DNA of 64,000 nucleotides from JAIBJN01 sp963847985 (GTDB lineage Bacteria; Actinomycetota; Thermoleophilia; Gaiellales; Gaiellaceae), in assembly GCA_963847985.1 (NCBI GenBank), contig CAWKBS010000002.1:62001-126000 (forward strand), in the 5' to 3' direction. The position numbers and the translations under genes are program-made. Numbering within the stretch: position 1 is the first letter of the stretch; the number at the start of each line of letters is the position of its first letter. Shown one piece after another: positions 9,545-18,648 of the stretch. The notes under the pieces are model-generated. The model worked only from the letters and a program-made list of their open reading frames with translations. It did no database searches and was not told the origin of the DNA.

Positions 9545-9567
9545 CCCCTCTTGCCGCTAAAGAGGGG
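9545..9567. promoter_or_regulatory. perfect 8-bp hairpin upstream of ctaC
   Basis: CCCCTCTT and AAGAGGGG are separated by the 7-base loop GCCGCTA. It is the second dyad in the same gap, 112 bases upstream of the ctaC start. The rest of the gap (9568-9679) holds a TAGAAT box at 9663-9668. That box is close enough to the ATG that ctaC mRNA could be almost leaderless. Confidence 0.45.
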
Positions 9568-9679
9568 GTCTCGCTGCCACTTACTGAACCACATAACGGG
9601 TGAATTGCAACTCCCTCGAACGGGTGACATTGATGGCGAAGCCCGCGTCCCGCGGGGGCGAATAGAATCGTGGCGGCCC

Positions 9680-10720
9680 ATGGGGAGGAGGAAGCCCGCC
9701 GTCATCGCCGCCGCCCTCGCGGTGCTCGCGCTCGGCGTCGTACCGGCCGCGCTCGGCCAGTCCAACGGCAACGGGGGCATCGCTCCGCCCGATCCCGCCA
9801 CGCCGAGCGGAGAGGCGATCGAGCAGCTCTACTGGTTCGTGTTCGCCATCTGCGCGGTCGTCTTCATCGCGGTCGAGACCGCACTCGTCCTCTTCATCAT
9901 CCGGTTCCGGCGCCGCAGGACGACGGAGGAAGACGCCGAGGGCCCGCAGATCCACGGGAACACGCGGCTGGAGATCATCTGGACGGCGATCCCGGCGGTC
10001 ATCCTCGTCGGCGTCGCCGCGGTGGTGCTCGCACGCTCGCCCGCCGTCGAGGCGACGGGCGGCGACCGCTCGAACGAGCTCGTCGTCGAGGTGCAGGGGC
10101 ACCAGTTCTACTGGCAGTACGTCTATCCCGACGGGCAGGTCTCGATCGACCGGCTCGTCGTCCCACTCGACCGGCCCGTCAAGCTCGAGCTGGTCTCCTT
10201 CGACGTCAACCACAGCTGGTGGGTGCCGGAGCTGACCGGAAAGCGCGACGCCATCCCGGGGAGGACGAACGAGCTCAACTTCACCCCGACCCGGGAAGGC
10301 ACCTTCGAGGGCCGCTGCGCCGAGCTGTGCGGCATCTACCACACCGTGATGCCCACCACCGTCGAGGTCGTCTCGCCGACCGCCTACGACGACTTTCTCC
10401 AGACGGTCAGCGGCCAGGAGGAGTCAGGCGCGACGCAGCTCGCCCTCGGGCGCGAGACCTGGGACCGCGTCTGCGCCAAGTGCCACGGGCTCGCGGGCGA
10501 CGGCGACCTCGGCCCGCCGATCGCGCTGAGCCCCGACCTCGTGGACGCCCAGGCGCTGCAGGAGCTGCTCGAGGACGGTCAGGACACCCCCGGGAATCCG
10601 GACTACATGCCGCCCGTCGGGCGCGGCTGGCCGGAGTTCCAGGTGGAGGCGCTCATCGCGTACGTCCAGTCGAACTCGACTCTGGCCGCGCCCCCGCCGG
10701 CCGAGGAGGGTGACGGCTAG
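9680..10720 (+). CDS. ctaC: cytochrome c oxidase subunit II with fused cytochrome c domain
   Basis: A 346-residue CuA subunit of an aa3/caa3-type terminal oxidase, facing the outside of the membrane. A signal peptide (about 1-27) and two transmembrane segments are followed by the cupredoxin domain. CuA ligands are visible: the His in V-N-H-S-W-W (about 176) and C-A-E-L-C-G-I-Y-H-T-V-M (about 213-224). A cytochrome c domain with C-A-K-C-H (about 264-268) and a later P-D-Y-M-P-P axial-Met region is fused at the C-terminus, so electrons can arrive without a separate cytochrome c. ATG 9680 is chosen because it gives a complete signal peptide. It overlaps ctaD by one base. Confidence 0.95.
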   Translation: MGRRKPAVIAAALAVLALGVVPAALGQSNGNGGIAPPDPATPSGEAIEQLYWFVFAICAVVFIAVETALVLFIIRFRRRRTTEEDAEGPQIHGNTRLEIIWTAIPAVILVGVAAVVLARSPAVEATGGDRSNELVVEVQGHQFYWQYVYPDGQVSIDRLVVPLDRPVKLELVSFDVNHSWWVPELTGKRDAIPGRTNELNFTPTREGTFEGRCAELCGIYHTVMPTTVEVVSPTAYDDFLQTVSGQEESGATQLALGRETWDRVCAKCHGLAGDGDLGPPIALSPDLVDAQALQELLEDGQDTPGNPDYMPPVGRGWPEFQVEALIAYVQSNSTLAAPPPAEEGDG

Positions 10721-12348
10721 TGGCCGTCCGCACCGAGAGCGCGAGCCCGACCTGGCACGACGGCCGTGTCACGAGCTGGCTGACGACCCTCGATCACAAG
10801 CGGATCGGGATCCTCTACATCGTCACGTCGTTCTTCTTCTTCTTCGCCGCCGGCGTGATGGCGCTGCTCATGCGCACGCAGCTCGCGCAGGCCGAGAACG
10901 ACTTCATCACCGGGAACTCCTACAACCAGCTCTTCACGGTGCACGGGACGATGATGATCTTCCTCTTCGTCGTCCCGATCCTCGCGGGCTTCGGCAACTA
11001 CCTCGTCCCGCTGATGATCGGCGCGAAGGACATGGCGTTCCCGCGCCTGAACGCCCTCTCGTACTGGCTGTTCCTGCTCGGCGGGCTCGTCATCCTGTCG
11101 AGCTTCCTCGCCGACGGAGGCGCCGCCAGCTCCGGCTGGACGGGCTACACGCCTCTCTCGACCGCGGAGTTCAGCCCCGGCTCGGGCCAGGATCTCTGGA
11201 TCCTCGGCCTGCACCTGACGTCGCTCTCGTCGCTGGCCGGGGCGATCAACTTCATCGTCACGATCCACAACATGCGCACGCCGGGCATGACCTGGATGCG
11301 CATCCCGCTCTTCGTCTGGTCGATCGAGGCCTACGCCGTGCTGCTCGTCCTCGTCCTGCCGACGATCTCGGCGGCCGTGACGATGCTCCTGCTCGACCGC
11401 CAGGGCGTGACGAGCTTCTTCACCGGCGACAACGGCGCCGTCCTCTGGCAGCACATGTTCTGGTTCTTCGGCCACCCCGAGGTCTACATCATGGTGCTGC
11501 CCGCCATGGGGATGCTCTCGGAGGTCATCCCGGTCTTCTCGCGCAAGCCGATCTTCGGCTACAAGGCGATCGCGTTCTCGACGATCGGCATCGCCTTCGC
11601 CAGCATGCTCGTCTGGGCGCACCACATGTTCACGATCGGCATGTCCGACCCGCTGCAGGCCTGGTTCATGATCACCTCCCTGGCCGTGGCCGTGCCGACC
11701 GCGATCAAGATCTTCAACTGGCTGGCGACCCTCTGGAAGGGCCACCTCTGGTTCCGCACCCCGCTCTACTTCGCCCTCGGGTTCATTGCGCTGTTCACCA
11801 TGGGCGGCCTCTCGGGGATCATGCTCGCCGCCTACCCGGTGGACTACCAGACGCACGACACCTACTACGTCGTCGCGCACCTGCACTACGTCCTCTTCGG
11901 CGGCACCGTCTTCGGGCTCTTCGCCGGGACTTACTACTGGTTCCCGAAGATCACGGGCCGGATGTACTCCGAGCGCCTGGGGAAGTGGCATTTCTGGCTC
12001 ATGTTCGTCGGCTTCAACGCCGCTTTCCTCCCGCAGCACATGCTCGGCCTGATGGGCATGCCCCGGCGGGTCTACACGTACGAGAGGGAAGGGCTCTTCG
12101 AGTGGTACAACCTGATCTCGACGCTCGGCGCCTTCCTCATGGGCATCGCCCTTCTCGTCTTCGTCTGGAACGCCTTCAAGAGCTGGCGCCACGGCCCGCG
12201 CGTCGGGAACGACCCCTGGCAGGGCGACACGCTCGAGTGGTACGCCACCTCGCCGCCGCCGGCGTACAACTTCACCGACGTCCCCTACGTCTCGAGCCCG
12301 CGCCCGCTGCGCGACCTGCGGCTGAAGCTCAAGGAGCTGAAGACGTGA
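10720..12348 (+). CDS. ctaD: cytochrome c oxidase subunit I
   Basis: A 542-residue catalytic haem-copper subunit that reduces oxygen and pumps protons. Landmarks are the low-spin haem His in T-V-H-G-T-M-M (about 73), G-H-P-E-V-Y (about 251, with the A1-type glutamate and the His-Tyr pair), W-A-H-H-M-F (about 301-302), the K-channel Lys in T-A-I-K-I-F-N-W, and V-V-A-H-L-H-Y-V with the two haem histidines. The D-channel entry motif A-K-D-M-A-F-P-R-L-N is kept. GTG at 10720 follows a GAGGAGGG ribosome site and overlaps the ctaC TAG. No ctaE (subunit III) follows, so it must lie elsewhere or be absent. Confidence 0.96.
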   Translation: MAVRTESASPTWHDGRVTSWLTTLDHKRIGILYIVTSFFFFFAAGVMALLMRTQLAQAENDFITGNSYNQLFTVHGTMMIFLFVVPILAGFGNYLVPLMIGAKDMAFPRLNALSYWLFLLGGLVILSSFLADGGAASSGWTGYTPLSTAEFSPGSGQDLWILGLHLTSLSSLAGAINFIVTIHNMRTPGMTWMRIPLFVWSIEAYAVLLVLVLPTISAAVTMLLLDRQGVTSFFTGDNGAVLWQHMFWFFGHPEVYIMVLPAMGMLSEVIPVFSRKPIFGYKAIAFSTIGIAFASMLVWAHHMFTIGMSDPLQAWFMITSLAVAVPTAIKIFNWLATLWKGHLWFRTPLYFALGFIALFTMGGLSGIMLAAYPVDYQTHDTYYVVAHLHYVLFGGTVFGLFAGTYYWFPKITGRMYSERLGKWHFWLMFVGFNAAFLPQHMLGLMGMPRRVYTYEREGLFEWYNLISTLGAFLMGIALLVFVWNAFKSWRHGPRVGNDPWQGDTLEWYATSPPPAYNFTDVPYVSSPRPLRDLRLKLKELKT

Positions 12349-13550
12349 GCGCCCGGCCCGGGCCCTGGCTCCGCCTGACCGCGGTCGCGGGCGCCGTCGG
12401 CGTCGCGGCCGTCGTGGCCACCGGCTCGTGGGGGCTCGCCCACGACGTCGCCGCGCACGTCACGCTCGCCCTCCTCGCGGCCACGGTCCTGACGGCCCGG
12501 CTCGCGCACCCGGACCGGCCGGAGCTCCTCTGGACGGCGGCGGCCTCGTTCCTCCTGTTCGCGGCAGCAGGGGTGGCCGCGCTCGCAGACGCACCCACCT
12601 GGCTGCACGTCGCCTTCGGCGCGGCGGCCCTCGTCGCGGCGGCCCTCTGCGTCGCGGTGTCGCTCCGCGGCGGGCGACCCGTGCCGCGCGCGTCGTGGCG
12701 CGACTACGTGACGCTGACGAAGCCGCGGATCATGGTGCTGCTCCTGATCACCGCGGCGGGCGGGCTCGTCGTCGGCACCGGAGGGTGGCCCTCGGCCGGC
12801 CTGGCGCTCGCCACGCTCGGCGGGCTCGCGCTCGCCTGCGGGGGCGCAAGCGCGCTGAACCACGTCCTCGACCGCGACATCGACACGCACATGAAGCGCA
12901 CTGCCTCGCGACCGGTCGCCTCGGGCCGCGTGCCGCCGGAGCGAGCGCTCGAGTTCGGGCTCGCCCTCTCGGCGCTCTCCTACGTCGTCCTGGCGAGCTT
13001 CGTCAACGTGCTCGCCGCCGTGCTGGCGCTCGTCGGAAACCTCTTCTACGTGATCGTCTACACCCGCTGGCTGAAGCGCACGACGCCGCAGAACATCGTC
13101 ATCGGCGGCGCCGCCGGGGCCGTCCCGCCGCTCGTCGGCTACGCGGCCGCGACCGGCGACCTCACGCTCATCGCCCTCCTGCTCTTCCTCATCGTGTTCT
13201 TCTGGACGCCGCCGCACTTCTGGGCGCTCGCGCTCCTGATCAAGCGCGACTATGCGGCCGCCGGAATTCCCATGCTCCCGGTCGTGCGCGGCGAGCGCGA
13301 GACGGCGCGCTCCATCGTCATCTACTCCTTCGTGCTGGTCGGCGTAACGCTCCTGCCGGTGCTCGGACGGACGCTCGGGCCCCTCTACGTCGTCTCGGCG
13401 GCGGTGCTGGGCGCGGCGTTCATCGGGCTCGCGCTGGCGCTCCAGCGCCAGACGACGCCCGCGCGCGCCCGCCGCCTCTTCAGCTACTCGCTCGCCTACC
13501 TCGCCCTCCTGTTCGTGGCGATGGCGATCGACCCGGTGGTCATGGGCTGA
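12345..13550 (+). CDS. ctaB: protohaem IX farnesyltransferase (haem O synthase) with N-terminal membrane extension
   Basis: A 401-residue UbiA-family prenyltransferase that converts haem B to haem O for the oxidase. The catalytic core begins near residue 122 (Y-V-T-L-T-K-P-R-I-M) and has the Asp-rich motif N-H-V-L-D-R-D-I-D (about 170-178) and F-F-W-T-P-P-H-F-W-A-L-A. The ~115 residues before it hold four hydrophobic segments with histidines in A-A-H-V-T-L and W-L-H-V-A-F. This is longer than a normal CtaB and resembles a half-length CtaA (haem A synthase)-like bundle, which is inference only. The GTG start at 12345 overlaps the ctaD TGA. Confidence 0.92.
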   Translation: MSARPGPWLRLTAVAGAVGVAAVVATGSWGLAHDVAAHVTLALLAATVLTARLAHPDRPELLWTAAASFLLFAAAGVAALADAPTWLHVAFGAAALVAAALCVAVSLRGGRPVPRASWRDYVTLTKPRIMVLLLITAAGGLVVGTGGWPSAGLALATLGGLALACGGASALNHVLDRDIDTHMKRTASRPVASGRVPPERALEFGLALSALSYVVLASFVNVLAAVLALVGNLFYVIVYTRWLKRTTPQNIVIGGAAGAVPPLVGYAAATGDLTLIALLLFLIVFFWTPPHFWALALLIKRDYAAAGIPMLPVVRGERETARSIVIYSFVLVGVTLLPVLGRTLGPLYVVSAAVLGAAFIGLALALQRQTTPARARRLFSYSLAYLALLFVAMAIDPVVMG

Positions 13551-13666
13551 TGGATCCCGAGCTGAGCCGGAAGAACATCCGCCTGGGCCTCCTGCTTCTG
13601 GCGATCGCGCTCGTCCTGGCGGCGGGCTCGGTGGCCATCGCCGTCATCTACGACGCGCTTGGCTGA
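13550..13666 (+). CDS. 38-residue single-span membrane protein of the oxidase operon
   Basis: A very short gene whose ATG overlaps the ctaB TGA (TGATG). The product has a charged start (D-P-E-L-S-R-K-N-I-R) and one membrane helix (about 11-33) ending in I-Y-D-A-L-G. Its tight coupling and position suggest a small accessory subunit or assembly factor of the oxidase, possibly doing the job of CtaF-type subunit IV. No family is recognised with certainty. Automated calling could easily miss it. Confidence 0.65.
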   Translation: MDPELSRKNIRLGLLLLAIALVLAAGSVAIAVIYDALG

Positions 13667-14765
13667 CCCGTACCGGGCCTTCCTGGCGGTCCCGGCCGAG
13701 GTCCCCGCGGGCGTCCCGCTCGCGGTCAAGGACCTGATCGACACGGCCGGGCTGACGACGACGTACGGCTCGGCGATCTTCCGCGACCACGTTCCCGAAC
13801 GCTCGGCCCCGTGCGTGACCAGGCTCGAAGAGGCCGGCTACGCGGTCGTGGGCAAGACGAACCTCCACGAGTTCGCCTACGGGGTCACCTCCGACAACCC
13901 GCACTTCGGCGCGGTGGTCAACCCGCTCGACGCCGGGCGAATCCCGGGCGGCTCGAGCGGCGGGAACGGCGCCGCGCTCGCGGCCGGGCTCTGCGACCTG
14001 GCCATCGGGACGGACAGCGCCGGCTCGGTGCGCTTCCCGGCAGCCTGCTGCGGAGTCGTCGGCTTCAAGCCGAGCTGGGGGCTCCTGCCCTCGGAGGGCG
14101 TCTGGCCGCTCGCTCCGAGCTTCGACACGGTGGGGCCGATGGCGCGTTCGGTGGCCGGCTGCGTCGAGCTGATGCACGCGCTCGGACTCTCCGCGGACGG
14201 CAGCGCCGACGTGCGCGGCACTGTGGCCTGGACGGAGCTCGCGGACCCGCTCGTGCGCGCCAGGGTCGAGGAGGCGGTGGCGCTCCTGCCGCACGTCGAA
14301 CGCGTCGACTTCCCGTTCCCGGGAGACATCACCCCGGCGTTCCAGGCGGAGGCGGCCGACGTCCACCGAGAGCTCTTCGCCGAGCACGCCGACCTCTACG
14401 GAGAGAACGTCCGCCGCAAGCTCGAGCTGGCCTTTGCCGTCTCGGACGAGGCTGTCGCGGCCGCACAGGCCGAGCGCGAGGCCTACCGCGCCCGTGCGCT
14501 CGAGGCGCTCGAAGGCTTCGACGTCCTCCTCACACCGACGATGCCGATGGTCGCGCCGCCCATCGGGATCGGCGACCTGGACCTGCGCGAACGGATGATG
14601 TCGGTGACGCGCCCGTTCAGCGCAGCCGGCTGGCCGGCGCTCGCCCTTCCCTGCGGCCCGGCCGAGAACGGCCTCCCCGCGTCGCTCCAGATCGCCGCCC
14701 GCCCTGGCGATGACGCACTCGTGCTCGCAGTCGGCCTCGCGCTCGAGCAGGCCCTGGCCAAGTAA
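13659..14765 (+). CDS. amidase-signature-family hydrolase
   Basis: A 368-residue amidase with the Ser-cisSer-Lys triad: Lys24 in A-V-K-D-L-I-D, the cis-Ser in G-G-S-S-G-G (about 98) and the nucleophile Ser in T-D-S-A-G-S-V-R-F-P-A (about 123). It is shorter than the usual ~450-490 residues. It starts at TTG 13659, overlapping the small oxidase gene by 8 bp, so it is probably cotranscribed. Substrate is unknown. GatA is unlikely because no gatB/gatC lies nearby and the length is short. The stop codon lies inside the palindrome at 14758-14780. Confidence 0.85.
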   Translation: MADPYRAFLAVPAEVPAGVPLAVKDLIDTAGLTTTYGSAIFRDHVPERSAPCVTRLEEAGYAVVGKTNLHEFAYGVTSDNPHFGAVVNPLDAGRIPGGSSGGNGAALAAGLCDLAIGTDSAGSVRFPAACCGVVGFKPSWGLLPSEGVWPLAPSFDTVGPMARSVAGCVELMHALGLSADGSADVRGTVAWTELADPLVRARVEEAVALLPHVERVDFPFPGDITPAFQAEAADVHRELFAEHADLYGENVRRKLELAFAVSDEAVAAAQAEREAYRARALEALEGFDVLLTPTMPMVAPPIGIGDLDLRERMMSVTRPFSAAGWPALALPCGPAENGLPASLQIAARPGDDALVLAVGLALEQALAK

Positions 14766-14780
14766 CAGTCTGTTACTTGG
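14758..14780. repeat. dispersed perfect palindrome, copy 1
   Basis: The dyad AAGTAACAG-T-CTGTTACTT is extended by CC/GG on each side, giving 11-bp perfect arms around one central base. It contains the TAA stops of both convergent genes (amidase and pgl), each ending AAG-TAA. The inner 21 bp recur exactly, on the other strand, at 57069-57089. It could be a bidirectional terminator or a protein-binding dyad. Confidence 0.75.
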
Positions 14781-15396
14781 GGGCGGCCGCCGTGTCGGCG
14801 ACGACGACCGTCTCCGCCGCGTGCACGCGCGCTGCCGGGAGGGACTCGTCACCCGCCAGGATGCGCGCCAGGATCTCGCGCTTTGCCTCCCCGCCGACGA
14901 GAAACGCGACCAGCGGCTGCGCGTTCAGGTACGGCAGCGAGAAGCTGATCCGCGGATGCGGAGGCGGGAGGCCAGGAACGGGGACGTAGACGAGCGGGCC
15001 CGGGTCGGCGAGCTCCTTGTCGTGCCCGGGGAAGAGCGAGGCCGTGTGACCGTCGGAGCCGAGCCCGAGGAGGACGAGGTCGAAGGCGCGCGGCAACTCC
15101 ACGTCGAGACCGCGGAGCGGGTGGATCTGCTCCTCGAGGATCGGAACGCGCGAGAGCAGGGCCTCGCGGCCCAGGCGCTCGTTGGAGTCCGGGTGGTCGG
15201 ACGGGACGACGCGCTCGTCGCTCCACCACACCTGCCAGGAGGGCCAGTCGAGCTCCAGCTCGGCCAGCCGCTCGTAGACCGGCCGCGGCGTCGAGCCGCC
15301 CGTGAGCGCGATCCGGAACCGTGAGCGGCCACGGGCGCGCTCGGCGATCCACCCGGATGCCAGCTCGGCCAGGTCCGGGCCTACGAGAAGCTCCGT
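14773..15396 (-). CDS. pgl: 6-phosphogluconolactonase
   Basis: A 207-residue cytosolic enzyme that hydrolyses 6-phosphogluconolactone, the second step of the oxidative pentose phosphate pathway. It has A-L-T-G-G-S-T-P (phosphosugar binding), W-S-D-E-R-V-V and L-L-G-L-G-S-D-G-H-T-A-S-L-F-P. It is the last gene of the tkt-to-pgl operon and overlaps the end of opcA. No ATG, GTG or TTG exists in frame from well inside opcA down to a GTG beyond the substrate motif. The best start is ACG at 15396, four bases after GAGGAGG, which puts E-L-L-V-G-P-D at the N-terminus as homologues would have. Function is certain; the start is not. Confidence 0.88.
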   Translation of the reverse strand, partial: TELLVGPDLAELASGWIAERARGRSRFRIALTGGSTPRPVYERLAELELDWPSWQVWWSDERVVPSDHPDSNERLGREALLSRVPILEEQIHPLRGLDVELPRAFDLVLLGLGSDGHTASLFPGHDKELADPGPLVYVPVPGLPPPHPRISFSLPYLNAQPLVAFLVGGEAKREILARILAGDESLPAARVHAAETVVVADTAAAPK

Positions 15397-16234
15397 ACCG
15401 CCTCCTCGTAGATCCGGTCGCGGCCGAACACCTCGAGCTGGTCCGAGAGGAGGTCGCTGGAAGTCGGCGGCTCGTGACGGGCCGGACGTACCTCGCGACC
15501 GTCGACCGCGACGAGCTCGAGCTCGCCGGCCGGCTCGTGCTCGAGCCGGACCTCGCGGTCGAGTCGCGCCCCGAGCCAGCTCTGCAGGAGGAGCGCCTCC
15601 GGCTCGGGCCCCGCAATTCGCACGACCGAGGCGTCCGCCACGTCCGGCCAGAGGTCGGCGACGCCGCAGCGCCACGGCTCGGTCCGCGCCCAGGCGATGT
15701 CGGAGACCGCGATGCGGTCGAAGAGCTCGGCCAGACGCGCCAGGTCGGCGCTCGCGTCGGGCCACTCGCGGGAGTCGATCACCAGCCGGTCGGCGACTCC
15801 GACGAGCTGGTCGAGCTCCGGCGCGCCGAAGGGCAGCGGGCCGCGCCAGCGCAGGAAGACGGGCAAGTCGGAGACGAGCAGCGGCATGACCACGCTCGCC
15901 GGCGCCGAGGCGCGGCTGCCGCAGAGGCGAAGGGAGACCACCTCGGAGCAGACCTCGCGCTGCTGGCCCTCGCGGACGAAGCAGCGGAAGTCGACCTCGC
16001 CCTCGAGGACGTCGCGCGGGTCGTCCGGTCGGGGGAAGAGGAGGATCGTGCGCGACGGGTGCCGCTCGGCGAGGCCGGCCAGCGTGCCGGTCGCCGCCTC
16101 CACCCACTGCTCCGGAACCCACGCGATGTGCGTCATCACGCTGGCGCGCATGCGCGGAGGCGCCCCCGGCTCCGCCGAGGCGGCGCGCAGCTCGGTCAGC
16201 TCGCGCTCCAGCTCCCGAAGCGTAGAGACCGGCA

Positions 16235-16235
<1 letters not shown>
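15381..16235 (-). CDS. opcA: glucose-6-phosphate dehydrogenase assembly protein OpcA
   Basis: A 284-residue partner of G6PDH that supports its assembly or activity, known from actinobacteria and cyanobacteria. Visible family features are an N-terminal helix, R-A-S-V-M-T-H-I-A-W-V, the central V-V-M-P-L-L-V-S-D-L-P-V-F-L-R-W-R-G and S-D-I-A-W-A-R. Its ATG overlaps the zwf stop (TGATG), and its 3' end overlaps pgl. The gene order zwf-opcA-pgl is the usual actinobacterial arrangement and supports the call. Confidence 0.92.
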
Positions 16236-17745
<1,510 letters not shown>

Positions 17746-17749
<4 letters not shown>

Positions 17750-18648
17750 GAGGACGGCTTCGCCTCCTCGGCGCTCGTCGCCGACTCGACCGCGTGGCCG
17801 CCGAACTGGTTGCGGAGCGCCGCGTTCACCTTGGCCGCGAACGAGTCGTCCTGACGCGAGGCGAAGCGCGCAAACAGCGCTGCCGAGATGGCCGGCATCG
17901 GCACCGCGGCCTCGATCGCCTCGTGCACCGTCCAGCGGCCCTCGCCCGAGTCCTGCACGTAGCCACGGATCCCCTCGAGGCCGGGGTCGGCCTCGAACGC
18001 GAGGTGGAGCAGCTCGAGCAGCCAGCTCCGGACGACCGACCCGTGCTGCCAGAGCTCCGAGATCTGCGCCAGGTCCAGGTCGTACTCCTCGACCGCCTGC
18101 ATGAGCTCGAAGCCTTCGGCGAACGCCTGCATGAGGCCGTACTCGATCCCGTTGTGCACCATCTTCACGAAGTGGCCGGCGCCGGCCGGGCCGACGTGCG
18201 CGTAGCCGTTCTCGGGCGCCAGGGTGGCGAGCGCGGGCTCCACCACGGCGAAGGAGGCCTCGTCGCCCCCGGCCATGATGCAGTAGCCCTCCTCCAGGCC
18301 CCAGACCCCTCCCGACACGCCGGCGTCCACGAACCCGACGCGCTTCTTCGCCGCCTCCTCCGCGTGGCGAATCGAGTCGCGGAAGTTCGAGTTGCCGCCG
18401 TCGACGACCACGTCGCCGTCCTCGAGCAGGGGCAGCAGAGTCTGGAAGGCCATCTCCGTCGGGGGGCCGGCGGGGATCATGAGCCAGACGACACGCGGCT
18501 GCTCGAGCCTGGTCGCCAGCTCCACGAGGGAGTCGGCGGTCCGCTCCGGCGCGGTGCGCGCGTAGGTCTCCACCTCGTGACCGCCCCGGCGGAGGCGCTC
18601 CGTCATGTTGCCGCCCATGCGGCCGAGGCCGACGATTCCGAGCTTCAC
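17746..18648 (-). CDS. gnd: 6-phosphogluconate dehydrogenase, decarboxylating, short form
   Basis: A 300-residue enzyme that converts 6-phosphogluconate to ribulose 5-phosphate. It has the Rossmann G-L-G-R-M-G-G-N-M, the substrate loop G-V-S-G-G-V-W-G and K-M-V-H-N-G-I-E-Y-G with the catalytic Lys. This is the short GndA/YqeC-like class rather than the ~470-residue dimeric form. Many short forms prefer NAD, but cofactor choice cannot be read here. GTG at 18648 overlaps the pgi TGA. Confidence 0.94.
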
